Assembly: GCA_020845635.1 (NCBI GenBank)
Contig: JADLFI010000004.1
Span: 124,001 to 188,000, forward strand
Source: Bacteroidia bacterium
GTDB lineage: Bacteria > Bacteroidota > Bacteroidia > UBA4408
Reading direction: 5' to 3'
Length of the DNA stretch: 64,000 nt
Below the pieces are notes generated by a model, which had not been told where the DNA came from, made no database searches, and saw only the letters and a list, made by a program, of their open reading frames with translations. Both the position numbers and the translations under genes were made by a program. Below are positions 20,645 through 30,382 of this stretch, in pieces (within the stretch, counting starts at the first letter, position 1; each line of letters starts with the position of its first letter).

Positions 20645-23179
20645 TTAAAAAATAAATTGGAGTGTGCCTCTGAATCCTACTTTTGATACCCCCGGGCTAT
20701 CAAGATGTGACAATCGCCATAGCACGTCAAAACGCAATACCTTTAATATGTTTTCCACTCCTAAACCTGCTTCGTAATAAGGTTTGCCATTAAGAGTGTA
20801 TAATCCGGTAGGCATTATTAGAATTTCTTTATTGGCATTGTTGCTTACAGCCCCTATCAGGGCTTTTCCTGATACTACCTCGCGCCATTTTAATTTACGC
20901 ATTAACGGTATTTTATTTAAAAAGAATCCTTCAAAATGATGCGTTATGCTTAATGATGCATATTCATCACTTACAAATTCATAAAACCGCATCATATTAT
21001 ATGCATAAGGGTCATAAAAATACGTTTCGTTTCCACCATGAATCTCTAATAAGGGAAAGGGAAGATTACCATATATTTTTCCTGCATCAATTATATAATC
21101 TGTAAAACCTAAAGGGTTTATCCTAAACCTGTCTGAAACACTAAAATTAATTTTATGATAGGTATAATCACTTTTTAAAACGCCTTTTATAGCAGCGCTG
21201 TACTGTAGGCTAAATATGGGCCATTTGGTGCCTAAGCTTATACGGTCAAATTCTCCCTTTAAATATTTTTCATCAATAGCCAAACGAGCAAAAACACGTA
21301 TCTCTGAGGTAATGATATTGGGCATGCTTTCTACGGTCTGATTATCTTTATTCAGATATTCATATTTAAACCCGAAAGCAGGAGTATATATACGGTTTAC
21401 AAAAGACACTTTGTTCTCAAAACCTTGAAACCACTCATAGCTGTATGAGGTGTTATATTCTTCAATAGTTGTTAAATTGCTGAGAGGCCTCATCCTGAAT
21501 GCTGAAGCAATAAAATTATCATACGAAAATCCATTTTGACTCTGCCCCATAATTTCGTAATCTTTTTTATAATTAAACTCTACCAACTGTCGAGGATTTT
21601 TAGTAATAAAGGTACGCATACCACCACCATATTTAAACTTATTATCTTTAATGCCGTATGCTAAATATCCGTTCAACTCAAACCATTTACTGAAATCATT
21701 ACTGGTGCGGCCTCCAAAACGAAATCTACTGCCTTCAATATTGTTTCGGCTGTATAGCTTGTAAATAGGCCCTAACTCAAACTTTCCCATAACATAATAT
21801 CCTGTGGTGGCGCTTTGAACTATATCTTGGTAGGTTTTAAAAGCCTTAATTGTTCTGATGGTATCAACCATTTTATAAACTCCTTGCTCGTTTTCTGATA
21901 ATGAATCATGGCGGTTAGCAATCCAAAAATCTATATCTTTACTGTTGGCATCTTCTGCTACAATTAGGTTATCTGTTTTGCTGTAAAATTTTTCTTCTAA
22001 AGGTTTGTTTACTATAAAATTGTTGTATGAGGTTGTTTTACGACCATAAAATCCGGGTCTGTTTTTTTGTAGAATAAAATCAACTACCAGTTTGTCCTTC
22101 TTTAGAAACCATGAGCCTTCAATATTTGTATAGTCTTGAACTACATTAAAGGTATTGATATAGTTAATATTAGCGTCACCCGCCATGTTCATCTCCAGCC
22201 TTTTTATAGCAAAGGTGGTATCGTTTATCCACATATTACCCGAAAAACAAAGCGATTGTTTATATTTGGGCTTAAACTGTATTTGATAACAATATTTGCC
22301 TTCAATAAAGGTACTGTCAATAAGATAGTATCTGTAAAATAGCAAACCATTATCAGATACCGGACTGGTAAAGTTTTTCCCTAATACCAATACAGCATTG
22401 TCATAAATGTTTACATTCTGATACATATCACCCGTGAACTGTGATACACTTTCGTTTTCAACGCCTGCCACTTTAGTAGCTTTAATAATTTCTTTGGTTA
22501 CCTTAGGTTTTTTGCGGTAATAAACTTCAGATAACGACTCGCTAAGAAACAATGGCAGGAAAGGTTTTTCGGTTACATCAGAACTATCAATATTGTCAAA
22601 TATAAAGTTAAACGGTTTAATAAGTTTACTCTTTTTTAAGTCATCAGTAATATTATTTATATCAAATTCAATTTTATTGTAAACTTCATATTGGTAGTAA
22701 TCTAATTTTTCGCGGTTATTATATGGTTTGTTTTTAATAATCTTCTTTAAAATGGCGTGTGCAGGGTTTTCACCGGGTTTTATTACTATTTCTTGAAGTG
22801 CAATAGTACTTGTACTTAAACCTACATTTAGGACTTGACTTTTTCCGTGCGTTATCTTAGCCGCATATCTATCATATCCAATATAGGTAAATACTAAACT
22901 ATCGGTAGGGTGGTCTGTTGATATAGTATAGTTTCCGTCAAAATCTGTTGTAGTACCAATAGTAGTTCCCTTGAACATGATATTAATAAAAGGCAGACTT
23001 TCTTTGCTGTTTATATCAACAACTTTTCCGCTTACTTTAGTTGTTTGTGCGTGCAAGCATTGATAATTAGTAATTAAAATAATTAGGACTACGAATAGGG
23101 GATAATATAAAAAAACTCTTTTTTTCAATTTTTCGCTTACTTTGAAAACAAACCTAATTTTTTTATAATTACCAAACAA
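20645..23179 (-). CDS. DUF5686 / carboxypeptidase-regulatory-like-domain outer membrane protein
   Basis: N-terminal [39 protein letters not shown] (CarboxypepD_reg-like), then long beta-rich region with DUF5686 features; ends [11 protein letters not shown], beta-barrel-type C-terminus. Confidence 0.82.
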   Translation of the reverse strand: MFGNYKKIRFVFKVSEKLKKRVFLYYPLFVVLIILITNYQCLHAQTTKVSGKVVDINSKESLPFINIMFKGTTIGTTTDFDGNYTISTDHPTDSLVFTYIGYDRYAAKITHGKSQVLNVGLSTSTIALQEIVIKPGENPAHAILKKIIKNKPYNNREKLDYYQYEVYNKIEFDINNITDDLKKSKLIKPFNFIFDNIDSSDVTEKPFLPLFLSESLSEVYYRKKPKVTKEIIKATKVAGVENESVSQFTGDMYQNVNIYDNAVLVLGKNFTSPVSDNGLLFYRYYLIDSTFIEGKYCYQIQFKPKYKQSLCFSGNMWINDTTFAIKRLEMNMAGDANINYINTFNVVQDYTNIEGSWFLKKDKLVVDFILQKNRPGFYGRKTTSYNNFIVNKPLEEKFYSKTDNLIVAEDANSKDIDFWIANRHDSLSENEQGVYKMVDTIRTIKAFKTYQDIVQSATTGYYVMGKFELGPIYKLYSRNNIEGSRFRFGGRTSNDFSKWFELNGYLAYGIKDNKFKYGGGMRTFITKNPRQLVEFNYKKDYEIMGQSQNGFSYDNFIASAFRMRPLSNLTTIEEYNTSYSYEWFQGFENKVSFVNRIYTPAFGFKYEYLNKDNQTVESMPNIITSEIRVFARLAIDEKYLKGEFDRISLGTKWPIFSLQYSAAIKGVLKSDYTYHKINFSVSDRFRINPLGFTDYIIDAGKIYGNLPFPLLEIHGGNETYFYDPYAYNMMRFYEFVSDEYASLSITHHFEGFFLNKIPLMRKLKWREVVSGKALIGAVSNNANKEILIMPTGLYTLNGKPYYEAGLGVENILKVLRFDVLWRLSHLDSPGVSKVGFRGTLQFIF

Positions 23180-23198
23180 GGAAATATATGAAAAGAAA

Positions 23199-25166
23199 TT
23201 AAGACAGTTCTTTTAATTTCTCTTGTTTAAATTCAATTTCTGAGGCTATATTCTCCCACAGATGCATTTGTTTTTCCAATTCTTCCTGTACTTGGCCATG
23301 CTGTATATAAAGTTGTTTCATTTTTTCGTTATCCGAAATTGTTTCGGGGAGGCTTAATTTTTGGTTTATGATGTTTATTCTATTTTCAAGATCTTCAACC
23401 TGCTTTTCGGTTTCTGATATTGTTTTATTTAGTTTCTTAATTTCTTTTTCAATCTCTTTTCTTAAATCATTATTATTTTGTTTTGAATGTTTTTCTTTGA
23501 CCTCAGGAATTTGAACTGCTTGGGTATTTATTTTATTTGTTTCAAGTTCGCTAAGTGAATTGAGCTTGTTGTAATCTAAAAATTGGTAGATTGTACCTAT
23601 AAATGGTTTTACGCTTTGGTTATTGAAATAAAAAATATTTTCAGTCAATCCTTCCAAAAAGTCACGATCGTGCGATACAATGATTAAGGTACCGTCATAC
23701 TTTATAAGTGCATTCTTTAATACTTCTTTTGAACGCATATCAAGATGGTTAGTTGGTTCATCAAGAATTAGAAGGTTGAATGGATGTAATAATAACTTAC
23801 AAAGTGCCAGTCTGTTTTTTTCGCCACCACTCAATACTTTTACTTTCTTCTCAATAGTATCACCGCTAAATAAGAACGAACCTAATAAAGATCTTATGTT
23901 TTTACGTATTTCACCAACAGCAACATCATCAATAATTTCAAAAACAGTTTTATCCGGATTTAACGTTTCGGCTTGGTTTTGGGCAAAATATCCCACATCT
24001 ACCTGATGACCTAATTGTAAACTACCGCTAAAGTCAGTTTCACCTGCAATTATTTTCAAGAAGGTTGATTTTCCTTCACCATTCTTTCCAACTAAGGCAA
24101 CTTTCTGACCACGCTCAATTTCAATATTTACATTTTTAAATATCAACTTTTCGCCATATTGTTTGGTAATGTTTTGGGCATTTAAAACCACTTTTCCTGC
24201 ATGCGGGGCAGGAGGGAATCGAAAGTTGATTGATGAGTTTTCTTCATCATCAACCTCAATAATTTCAATTCGGTCAAGCTTTTTAATTAAACTTTGAGCA
24301 AAAGCGGCTTTGTCTTTTTTTGCTCTAAATTTATTGATTAATTCTTCTGTGTGTTCAATAAATTTTTGTTGATTCTTTTGTGCGGCAAGTTGCTGCTCTC
24401 TTCTTTCTTTGCGCTGAATAACATAATTAGAGTAATTAGTTTTGTAGTCATAAATCTTACCTAAACTAATTTCAATAGTTCGGTTGGTTATATTATCTAA
24501 GAATGCTTTATCGTGTGAAACGAGTATAATTGCTCCGAAATAGTCTTTTAAAAAATCTTCCAGCCATTGAATACTTTCAATGTCCAGATGATTTGTCGGC
24601 TCGTCTAACAATAACAAATCAGGTTGTTGTAATAATATTTTTGCAAGTTCTATTCGCATACGCCAACCACCACTAAAACTACTGCAAGGCATATTGAAAT
24701 CTTTTCGCGTAAAGCCTAGCCCCTGTAATACTTTTTCGGCACTCCCTTCTGCATTGTAGCCACCAACAAGGTTGTAGCGCTCAGTGGCATCGTGCAGCCT
24801 AATGAGTAAATCATTATAACTTTCCGACTCATAGTCGGTACGGTTTACTACTTCTTCATTCAAACGGTCAATTAGTTCTGTTAGTTGATTTAATTCGGAG
24901 AAAGCTTTGCGCGTTTCTTCCATAACAGTTAATTTGCTGGTGCTGGGTATTTCTTGAGCTAAATATCCTGTAGTAAGACCGTTTTGCATAGATATGGTTC
25001 CACTGTCGGGCAATTGATAACCGGAAAGCATTTTAAGTAGGGTAGATTTACCGGCTCCATTTTTTCCGGTTAGCCCTATACGGTCTTTTCTGTTAACCAA
25101 AAAGGAAATATCTTCAAAAAGAAAAATACCACCAAAACCTACCGATACTTTATTTACCGAGAGCAT
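23199..25166 (-). CDS. ABC-F family ATP-binding protein
   Basis: Two ATPase cassettes (GLTGKNGAGKSTLLKMLSG; ALVGKNGEGKSTFLKIIAG), LLLDEPTNHLDIESIQWLE, no TM segments, C-terminal coiled coil. Confidence 0.95.
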   Translation of the reverse strand: MLSVNKVSVGFGGIFLFEDISFLVNRKDRIGLTGKNGAGKSTLLKMLSGYQLPDSGTISMQNGLTTGYLAQEIPSTSKLTVMEETRKAFSELNQLTELIDRLNEEVVNRTDYESESYNDLLIRLHDATERYNLVGGYNAEGSAEKVLQGLGFTRKDFNMPCSSFSGGWRMRIELAKILLQQPDLLLLDEPTNHLDIESIQWLEDFLKDYFGAIILVSHDKAFLDNITNRTIEISLGKIYDYKTNYSNYVIQRKERREQQLAAQKNQQKFIEHTEELINKFRAKKDKAAFAQSLIKKLDRIEIIEVDDEENSSINFRFPPAPHAGKVVLNAQNITKQYGEKLIFKNVNIEIERGQKVALVGKNGEGKSTFLKIIAGETDFSGSLQLGHQVDVGYFAQNQAETLNPDKTVFEIIDDVAVGEIRKNIRSLLGSFLFSGDTIEKKVKVLSGGEKNRLALCKLLLHPFNLLILDEPTNHLDMRSKEVLKNALIKYDGTLIIVSHDRDFLEGLTENIFYFNNQSVKPFIGTIYQFLDYNKLNSLSELETNKINTQAVQIPEVKEKHSKQNNNDLRKEIEKEIKKLNKTISETEKQVEDLENRINIINQKLSLPETISDNEKMKQLYIQHGQVQEELEKQMHLWENIASEIEFKQEKLKELS

Positions 25167-25202
25167 ATAATAGATATTTCATTAATATATAAAGATATTG
25201 TT

Positions 25203-26153
25203 TTATTTGACTAAATGGCTAAACATATCCTGTGTCATTTGTTTTAAGTCAAATTGAGCTTTCCATCCCCAATCATTACGTGCAGCACTATCATCAATAC
25301 TTTGAGGCCAACTGTCAGCTATTAGTTGTCGGCTGTCAGGTTTATAGCTAATAGTAAAATCAGGAAAATGATTTTTTATTTCATCGGCAATCTCTTTAGG
25401 CGAAAAGCTCATGCCGCTAAGGTTGTATGACGAACGAATTTTTACTTTTGAAGCATCAGCATGCATTAAATCAATAGTAGCTTTAATAGCATCAGGCATA
25501 TACATCATAGGCAATGTGGTGTTTTCGCTTAAGAAACATTCGTAATGGTTGTTTTTAATAGCCTCGTGGTATATGTGTACGGCATAATCTGTAGTCCCTC
25601 CACCGGGAGCGGTTTTATAACCTATCAGACCCGGGTATCGTATGCTTCTTACATCAACACCATATTTATTAAAATAATATTCACACCATCGTTCACCGGT
25701 TTGTTTGCTTATTCCATAAACGGTATTTGGCTCCATTATTGTAAATTGTGGTGTGCTTGTTTTTGGGGTACTTGGTCCAAAAACAGCAATAGAGCTTGGC
25801 CAGTAAACCTTACTAATGTGGCCTTCTTTTGCCAAATCAAGCACATTAAATAAACCATTCATATTTAAATCCCACGCAAACATTGGATTTTTCTCGGCTG
25901 TAGCCGATAACAAGGCGGCCAGTAAATATACCTGGGTTATTTCGTATTTTTGAACTATTTCAAATAATCTTTTTCCGTTTAATACATTTAGTGTTTCGTA
26001 GGGGGCAGCATCCTTTAATGACTCTTTATCCAAATCTTTAATATCACTCGCTATTACATTATCATTTCCGTAAATCGCTCTAAGTCCTTCTGTTAATTCC
26101 CCTCCAATTTGTCCTGAGGAACCTATGATTAATACTCTTTCTGTTGTTTTCAT
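25203..26153 (-). CDS. NAD-dependent epimerase/dehydratase, L-threonine 3-dehydrogenase-like SDR
   Basis: VLIIGSSGQIGGELTEGLRAIYG Rossmann motif, YGISKQTGERWCEYY catalytic YxxxK, PGLIGYKTAPGGGTTDYAVHIYHEA. Confidence 0.85.
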   Translation of the reverse strand: MKTTERVLIIGSSGQIGGELTEGLRAIYGNDNVIASDIKDLDKESLKDAAPYETLNVLNGKRLFEIVQKYEITQVYLLAALLSATAEKNPMFAWDLNMNGLFNVLDLAKEGHISKVYWPSSIAVFGPSTPKTSTPQFTIMEPNTVYGISKQTGERWCEYYFNKYGVDVRSIRYPGLIGYKTAPGGGTTDYAVHIYHEAIKNNHYECFLSENTTLPMMYMPDAIKATIDLMHADASKVKIRSSYNLSGMSFSPKEIADEIKNHFPDFTISYKPDSRQLIADSWPQSIDDSAARNDWGWKAQFDLKQMTQDMFSHLVK

Positions 26154-26382
26154 AATTGAATAATAAAATTCAAACCTACACTAATTTATTGAAATATTAA
26201 ATATAATTAAATCTAATAAAACATAAAAATATATAGTGGCAAGTAAATCATAAATTGATTTCTTTTTACAGTCTATTATCCTTTGTTTATATTTATCAAC
26301 CATCTTTTGGTCTTGTTAAAAAGGCAAGTTAATGTAATTTGTGTTGCAAAAATATTTAGTTTTGTTTTTTAAGAATTTATTT

Positions 26383-27942
26383 ATGCGAAACTTATTACTT
26401 ATTTTAATGTTGCTTACGGGTTTTGTAAGTAAGGCTCAAAACAACACTTGGAGCGATAATGTGGCCTCAATTATTTATAACAAATGCTCAGGTTGTCATC
26501 ATCAAGGAGCTATTGGGCCGTTTAATCTGATGAGCTATAGTGATGCCGTGGCTGCCGCATCAGGTATTTTTGATGCCGTTAGTAATGATAGAATGCCACC
26601 TTGGCCACCTGATACCACTTATAGGAGGTTTGCGCACCAAAGAACTTTAAGCATACAACAAAAAGATGCCATACTTGATTGGATTAACAATGGCTTACCT
26701 TTAGGAAATGCTACTGCACCGGCACCTCCGGTTTTTCCAGTAGGATCAGCTATAAATCAAACCCCCGATTTGGTTTCTCAAATGCCTGTTTTTACTAATT
26801 ATTCAGCATCGTCAGATATTTATCAGTGTTTTGTAATTCCATCAGGACTTAGTACAGCAAAATACATTAAAGGATATGAGGTTATACCCGGCAACAGGCA
26901 AGTAGTACATCATGTATTGATATATGCTGATACTACCGGAACCTGCGCCAACTTAGATGCTCAAGATCCTAATGTCGGATATCTGTCTTTTGGCGGTGTA
27001 GGTACTAACTCCGCACAGCTTATTGGGCTATGGGCACCGGGGGCTGATCCTATGTTTTACCCCAATGGTATGGGCTTACGTTTGCCTGCAAATGCTGATA
27101 TTGTACTTCAAGTACATTATCCTGCAGGCACTATGGGACAGCAGGACAGCACCAAAGTTAATTTTTTCTTTAGCAATGCTCCAACAATTCGAGCATTGTC
27201 TATTGACCCTATTCTAAATCATGTTACCTCCTTAACCAACGGCCCTTTGTTTATTTCTGCCAATCAAACAAAAACATTTTATGGCCAGTTTACAGTACCT
27301 ACAATTTTGGGTAAAGTTTCGGTTTTGCAAGTAGCACCTCATATGCACTTAATCGGGAGAACAATTAAGTCTTATGCTGTTGACCAGGGAAATAATAATA
27401 TTCCGTTGATAAGAATTAATAACTGGGATTTCAGATGGCAAGGGGCTTATGACTTTCAACAAGTACAGGTAATACCTACAGGTTCAACTTTGTATTTTGA
27501 GGCCGATTATGATAATACCCCAAATAATCCGTTTAACCCTTTTAATCCTCCAATAGATATTGCTGCCGGAGAGGCTACTACTGATGAGATGATGATAGTT
27601 TATTTTACCTATACCAAATATCAACCCGGAGATGAAAATATTATTATGGACAGCACATTGATTACTACATACAAGCCGATTGATAGTGAGAATAATTTTT
27701 TACAAGTTTATCCTAATCCGGTGGTAGAACAAACATTTACTATAAATGCTCCGGTAAAAGAAGGTCAACATTGTAGCCTTGAATTAACTGATATTACCGG
27801 AAGAGTTGTGTATGAAGAAAAGAAATTTTACTGGCATAATAACAAAGTAGTTCAATTACCATTCATTGACAATGGTATTTTGTTTCTTAACCTTAAGACT
27901 CCCACAAAGAATTATTTCTCAAAAATAACTTATATTCACTAA
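26383..27942 (+). CDS. secreted haem-c / copper type II monooxygenase-like protein with T9SS sorting domain
   Basis: Signal peptide after ATG 26383 (MRNLLLILMLLTGFVSKAQ); IYNKCSGCHHQGAIGPFNL (CxxCH); VVHHVLIYADTTG and APHMHLIGRTIK (PHM-like His motifs); C-term LQVYPNPVVEQTFTINAP sorting domain. Confidence 0.82.
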   Translation: MRNLLLILMLLTGFVSKAQNNTWSDNVASIIYNKCSGCHHQGAIGPFNLMSYSDAVAAASGIFDAVSNDRMPPWPPDTTYRRFAHQRTLSIQQKDAILDWINNGLPLGNATAPAPPVFPVGSAINQTPDLVSQMPVFTNYSASSDIYQCFVIPSGLSTAKYIKGYEVIPGNRQVVHHVLIYADTTGTCANLDAQDPNVGYLSFGGVGTNSAQLIGLWAPGADPMFYPNGMGLRLPANADIVLQVHYPAGTMGQQDSTKVNFFFSNAPTIRALSIDPILNHVTSLTNGPLFISANQTKTFYGQFTVPTILGKVSVLQVAPHMHLIGRTIKSYAVDQGNNNIPLIRINNWDFRWQGAYDFQQVQVIPTGSTLYFEADYDNTPNNPFNPFNPPIDIAAGEATTDEMMIVYFTYTKYQPGDENIIMDSTLITTYKPIDSENNFLQVYPNPVVEQTFTINAPVKEGQHCSLELTDITGRVVYEEKKFYWHNNKVVQLPFIDNGILFLNLKTPTKNYFSKITYIH

Positions 27943-27948
27943 AATTTT

Positions 27949-28806
27949 ATGGCATTAAAAACAAAGCTTGTTGCCTCTGCTGTTGTTATGGCAGTAATGG
28001 GGTTTATTATTTTTTCTACTACCGCTTATACTAACAATGCAGGAAAGGCTGGTTATACCGGATCGCCCGGAGAAACAACCTGCCGAAATTGTCATAATAG
28101 TTTTAACTTAAATGAAGGCGATGGAAGCATTTCTATTTCAAGCCCGGACTTGACAGGTTGGGAGTATCAACCCGGAACAACATACACCATAAATGTAACA
28201 GTTAGAAAACCCGGAGTCAGCAAGTATGGATTTGGTTTTGAGGCCTTATTGTCTAGTGGTGCTAATGGCGGATTAATCAATACTTCATCTTCAAATAATG
28301 CAAAAACCATGTCGGCATCTATTTCGGGTAATACTAGAACCAATGCTGTACATAAACAGCCAAATAATACCGGTGCCGATAGTTTGGTTTTTACCTTTAA
28401 TTGGACTGCACCGGCTGCCGGAACAGGCGATGTTACCTTTTATGCTGTTGGAAATGCAACTAATAGTAGCAATACTAATGCAGGTGATTATATTTATTCT
28501 ACTAGCCTGATAGTAACAGAAGCTACAGGTACTGCCATTAAAAGTCCCCAAACAGAAAATCTCTCTATTTATCCTAATCCGGCCAAAGATGTTATTAAAT
28601 TAACCCTTCCTCAACAATTTAAAATTGAAAAGAGTGTATTGAGCATTTTTGACAGTAAGGGGAAATTATATTATCAAAATAATGAGTTTAAGTCTTTATA
28701 TCCGGAAGAGTCTTTTGATATAAGTTTTTTACCATCAGGTATCTATTTCATAAAAATTAAAAATTCAAATATAGAGTTCAATAAGAAGATATTGATTATG
28801 AGGTAA
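27949..28806 (+). CDS. secreted CxxCH-containing protein (choice-of-anchor V-like) with T9SS sorting domain
   Basis: TNNAGKAGYTGSPGETTCRNCHNSF motif; C-term LSIYPNPAKDVIKLTLPQQ...GIYFIKIKNSNIEFNKKILIMR. Confidence 0.82.
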   Translation: MALKTKLVASAVVMAVMGFIIFSTTAYTNNAGKAGYTGSPGETTCRNCHNSFNLNEGDGSISISSPDLTGWEYQPGTTYTINVTVRKPGVSKYGFGFEALLSSGANGGLINTSSSNNAKTMSASISGNTRTNAVHKQPNNTGADSLVFTFNWTAPAAGTGDVTFYAVGNATNSSNTNAGDYIYSTSLIVTEATGTAIKSPQTENLSIYPNPAKDVIKLTLPQQFKIEKSVLSIFDSKGKLYYQNNEFKSLYPEESFDISFLPSGIYFIKIKNSNIEFNKKILIMR

Positions 28807-28895
28807 TAAACCTATTGAAATTTGTTTACTTTAAGATTATAATTTTAAATTTGCCATTTTAAATTACTTTTGTAGCACAAATTTTACGAATAAAT

Positions 28896-30248
28896 ATGCC
28901 TCAATACGAAATGATAATGCCCAAAATGGGCGAGAGTGTTGCTGAAGCAACTATTACCAAATGGTTAAAAAACGAAGGTGATAATATAGCCGCTGATGAA
29001 TCTGTATTGGAAATAGCCACCGATAAGGTTGACTCAGAAGTTCCGGCTCAGAAGGGTGGGGTTTTAATCAAGAGATTATTTAATGAAGGCGATGTAGTTC
29101 AGGTGGGTAGTGTTATTGCTGTTATTGCCGATTCTGCTGCTGAAACAGTAACTTCTACGGTTGCACCTGCTGCTGTTGCCCCTCAAGCCCAATCACAGGC
29201 CGAAAGCAAAACGGAAAATCATGTTACAGTTAAATCTCCTGTTGTAAATTCGGGTGACCGCTTTTATTCGCCATTGGTTAGAAGTATTGCCAAAGAAGAA
29301 AATATTTCAATGGCTGAACTAGATACTATTCAAGGAACCGGAAAAGACGGCCGTGTTACAAAAGAGGATATTTTAAGTTATATTGCCGGGAATAAACACA
29401 TACCAACACCGTCAAGTGCCCCAATTCAGCCAGCACCAACAACTATTGAAGTTTCTCCTACTACAGTACCGCCATCTGCGACTACGACTGCTAAGACAGA
29501 GGCAACTCCATCGGTAAAGCCAGCCATAAGCTTAAATGCGGGAGATGAGATAATAGAGATGGACAGAATGCGTAAGCTTATTTCAGAGCACATGGTTAGA
29601 AGTAAGCATACATCTCCACACGTTACCTCATTTGTTGAGGCCGATGTTACTAATATTGTAATGTGGCGCAATAAAATCAAAAATTCGTTTGAAAAGCGCG
29701 AAAACGAAAAAATAACCTTTACACCAATATTTATTGAAGCAGTGGCCAGGGCTATTAAAGATTTTCCTATGATAAATGTTTCGGTTGACGGTTCCAATAT
29801 TATCAAAAGAAAAGATATTAACATTGGTATGGCTACCGCTTTACCAAGTGGAAACTTAATAGTACCGGTAATAAAAAATGCCGATCAAAGAAACTTGTTA
29901 GGATTAACCAAGTCAGTTAATGATTTAGCTAACAGAGCACGTATTGGAAAATTGAATCCTGACGAAATCTCAGGAGGAACATTTACTTTAACCAATGTTG
30001 GGTCTTTTGGAAATGTTATGGGTACTCCAATTATCAACCAACCTCAGGTTGCAATCATGGCGGTTGGAACGATTAAGAAAAAACCCGTAGTAATTGAAAC
30101 CCCGTGGGGCGATACTATAGGTATAAGGCATATGATGTTTTTATCTTTAAGCTATGATCATAGGGTAGTTGATGGTTCATTAGGAGGTAGCTTTGTTAGA
30201 AGAGTTGCTGATTATTTAGAAAACTTTGACACCAATACTATTGTTTAG
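28896..30248 (+). CDS. 2-oxo acid dehydrogenase E2 (dihydrolipoamide acyltransferase)
   Basis: Lipoyl domain MPKMGESVAEATITKWLKNEGDNIAADESVLEIATDKVDSEV, E3-binding SPLVRSIAKEENI, catalytic SYDHRVVDGSLGG. Confidence 0.95.
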   Translation: MPQYEMIMPKMGESVAEATITKWLKNEGDNIAADESVLEIATDKVDSEVPAQKGGVLIKRLFNEGDVVQVGSVIAVIADSAAETVTSTVAPAAVAPQAQSQAESKTENHVTVKSPVVNSGDRFYSPLVRSIAKEENISMAELDTIQGTGKDGRVTKEDILSYIAGNKHIPTPSSAPIQPAPTTIEVSPTTVPPSATTTAKTEATPSVKPAISLNAGDEIIEMDRMRKLISEHMVRSKHTSPHVTSFVEADVTNIVMWRNKIKNSFEKRENEKITFTPIFIEAVARAIKDFPMINVSVDGSNIIKRKDINIGMATALPSGNLIVPVIKNADQRNLLGLTKSVNDLANRARIGKLNPDEISGGTFTLTNVGSFGNVMGTPIINQPQVAIMAVGTIKKKPVVIETPWGDTIGIRHMMFLSLSYDHRVVDGSLGGSFVRRVADYLENFDTNTIV

Positions 30249-30301
30249 ACAAAATATAAACAATTAGTTAAAAAATATTTCTTGAAGATTAAACGATTTG
30301 T

Positions 30302-30332
30302 TTTGTTTTTTTGACGATTAAATTTACTTTTG
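30302..30332 (+). promoter_or_regulatory. promoter for the 30383 OmpA-like gene
   Basis: TTTG (30302-30305)-N19-TACTTTTG (30325-30332). Confidence 0.65.
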
Positions 30333-30382
30333 CACAATTATTTTATTGAATAACTACATATAATATATAAAATCAAAAACAC

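Noticed and set aside
23199-25166. ABC-F protein as antibiotic resistance determinant
   Set aside because: Looks like the common housekeeping Uup/YheS-type ABC-F of Bacteroidota; no resistance-gene context.
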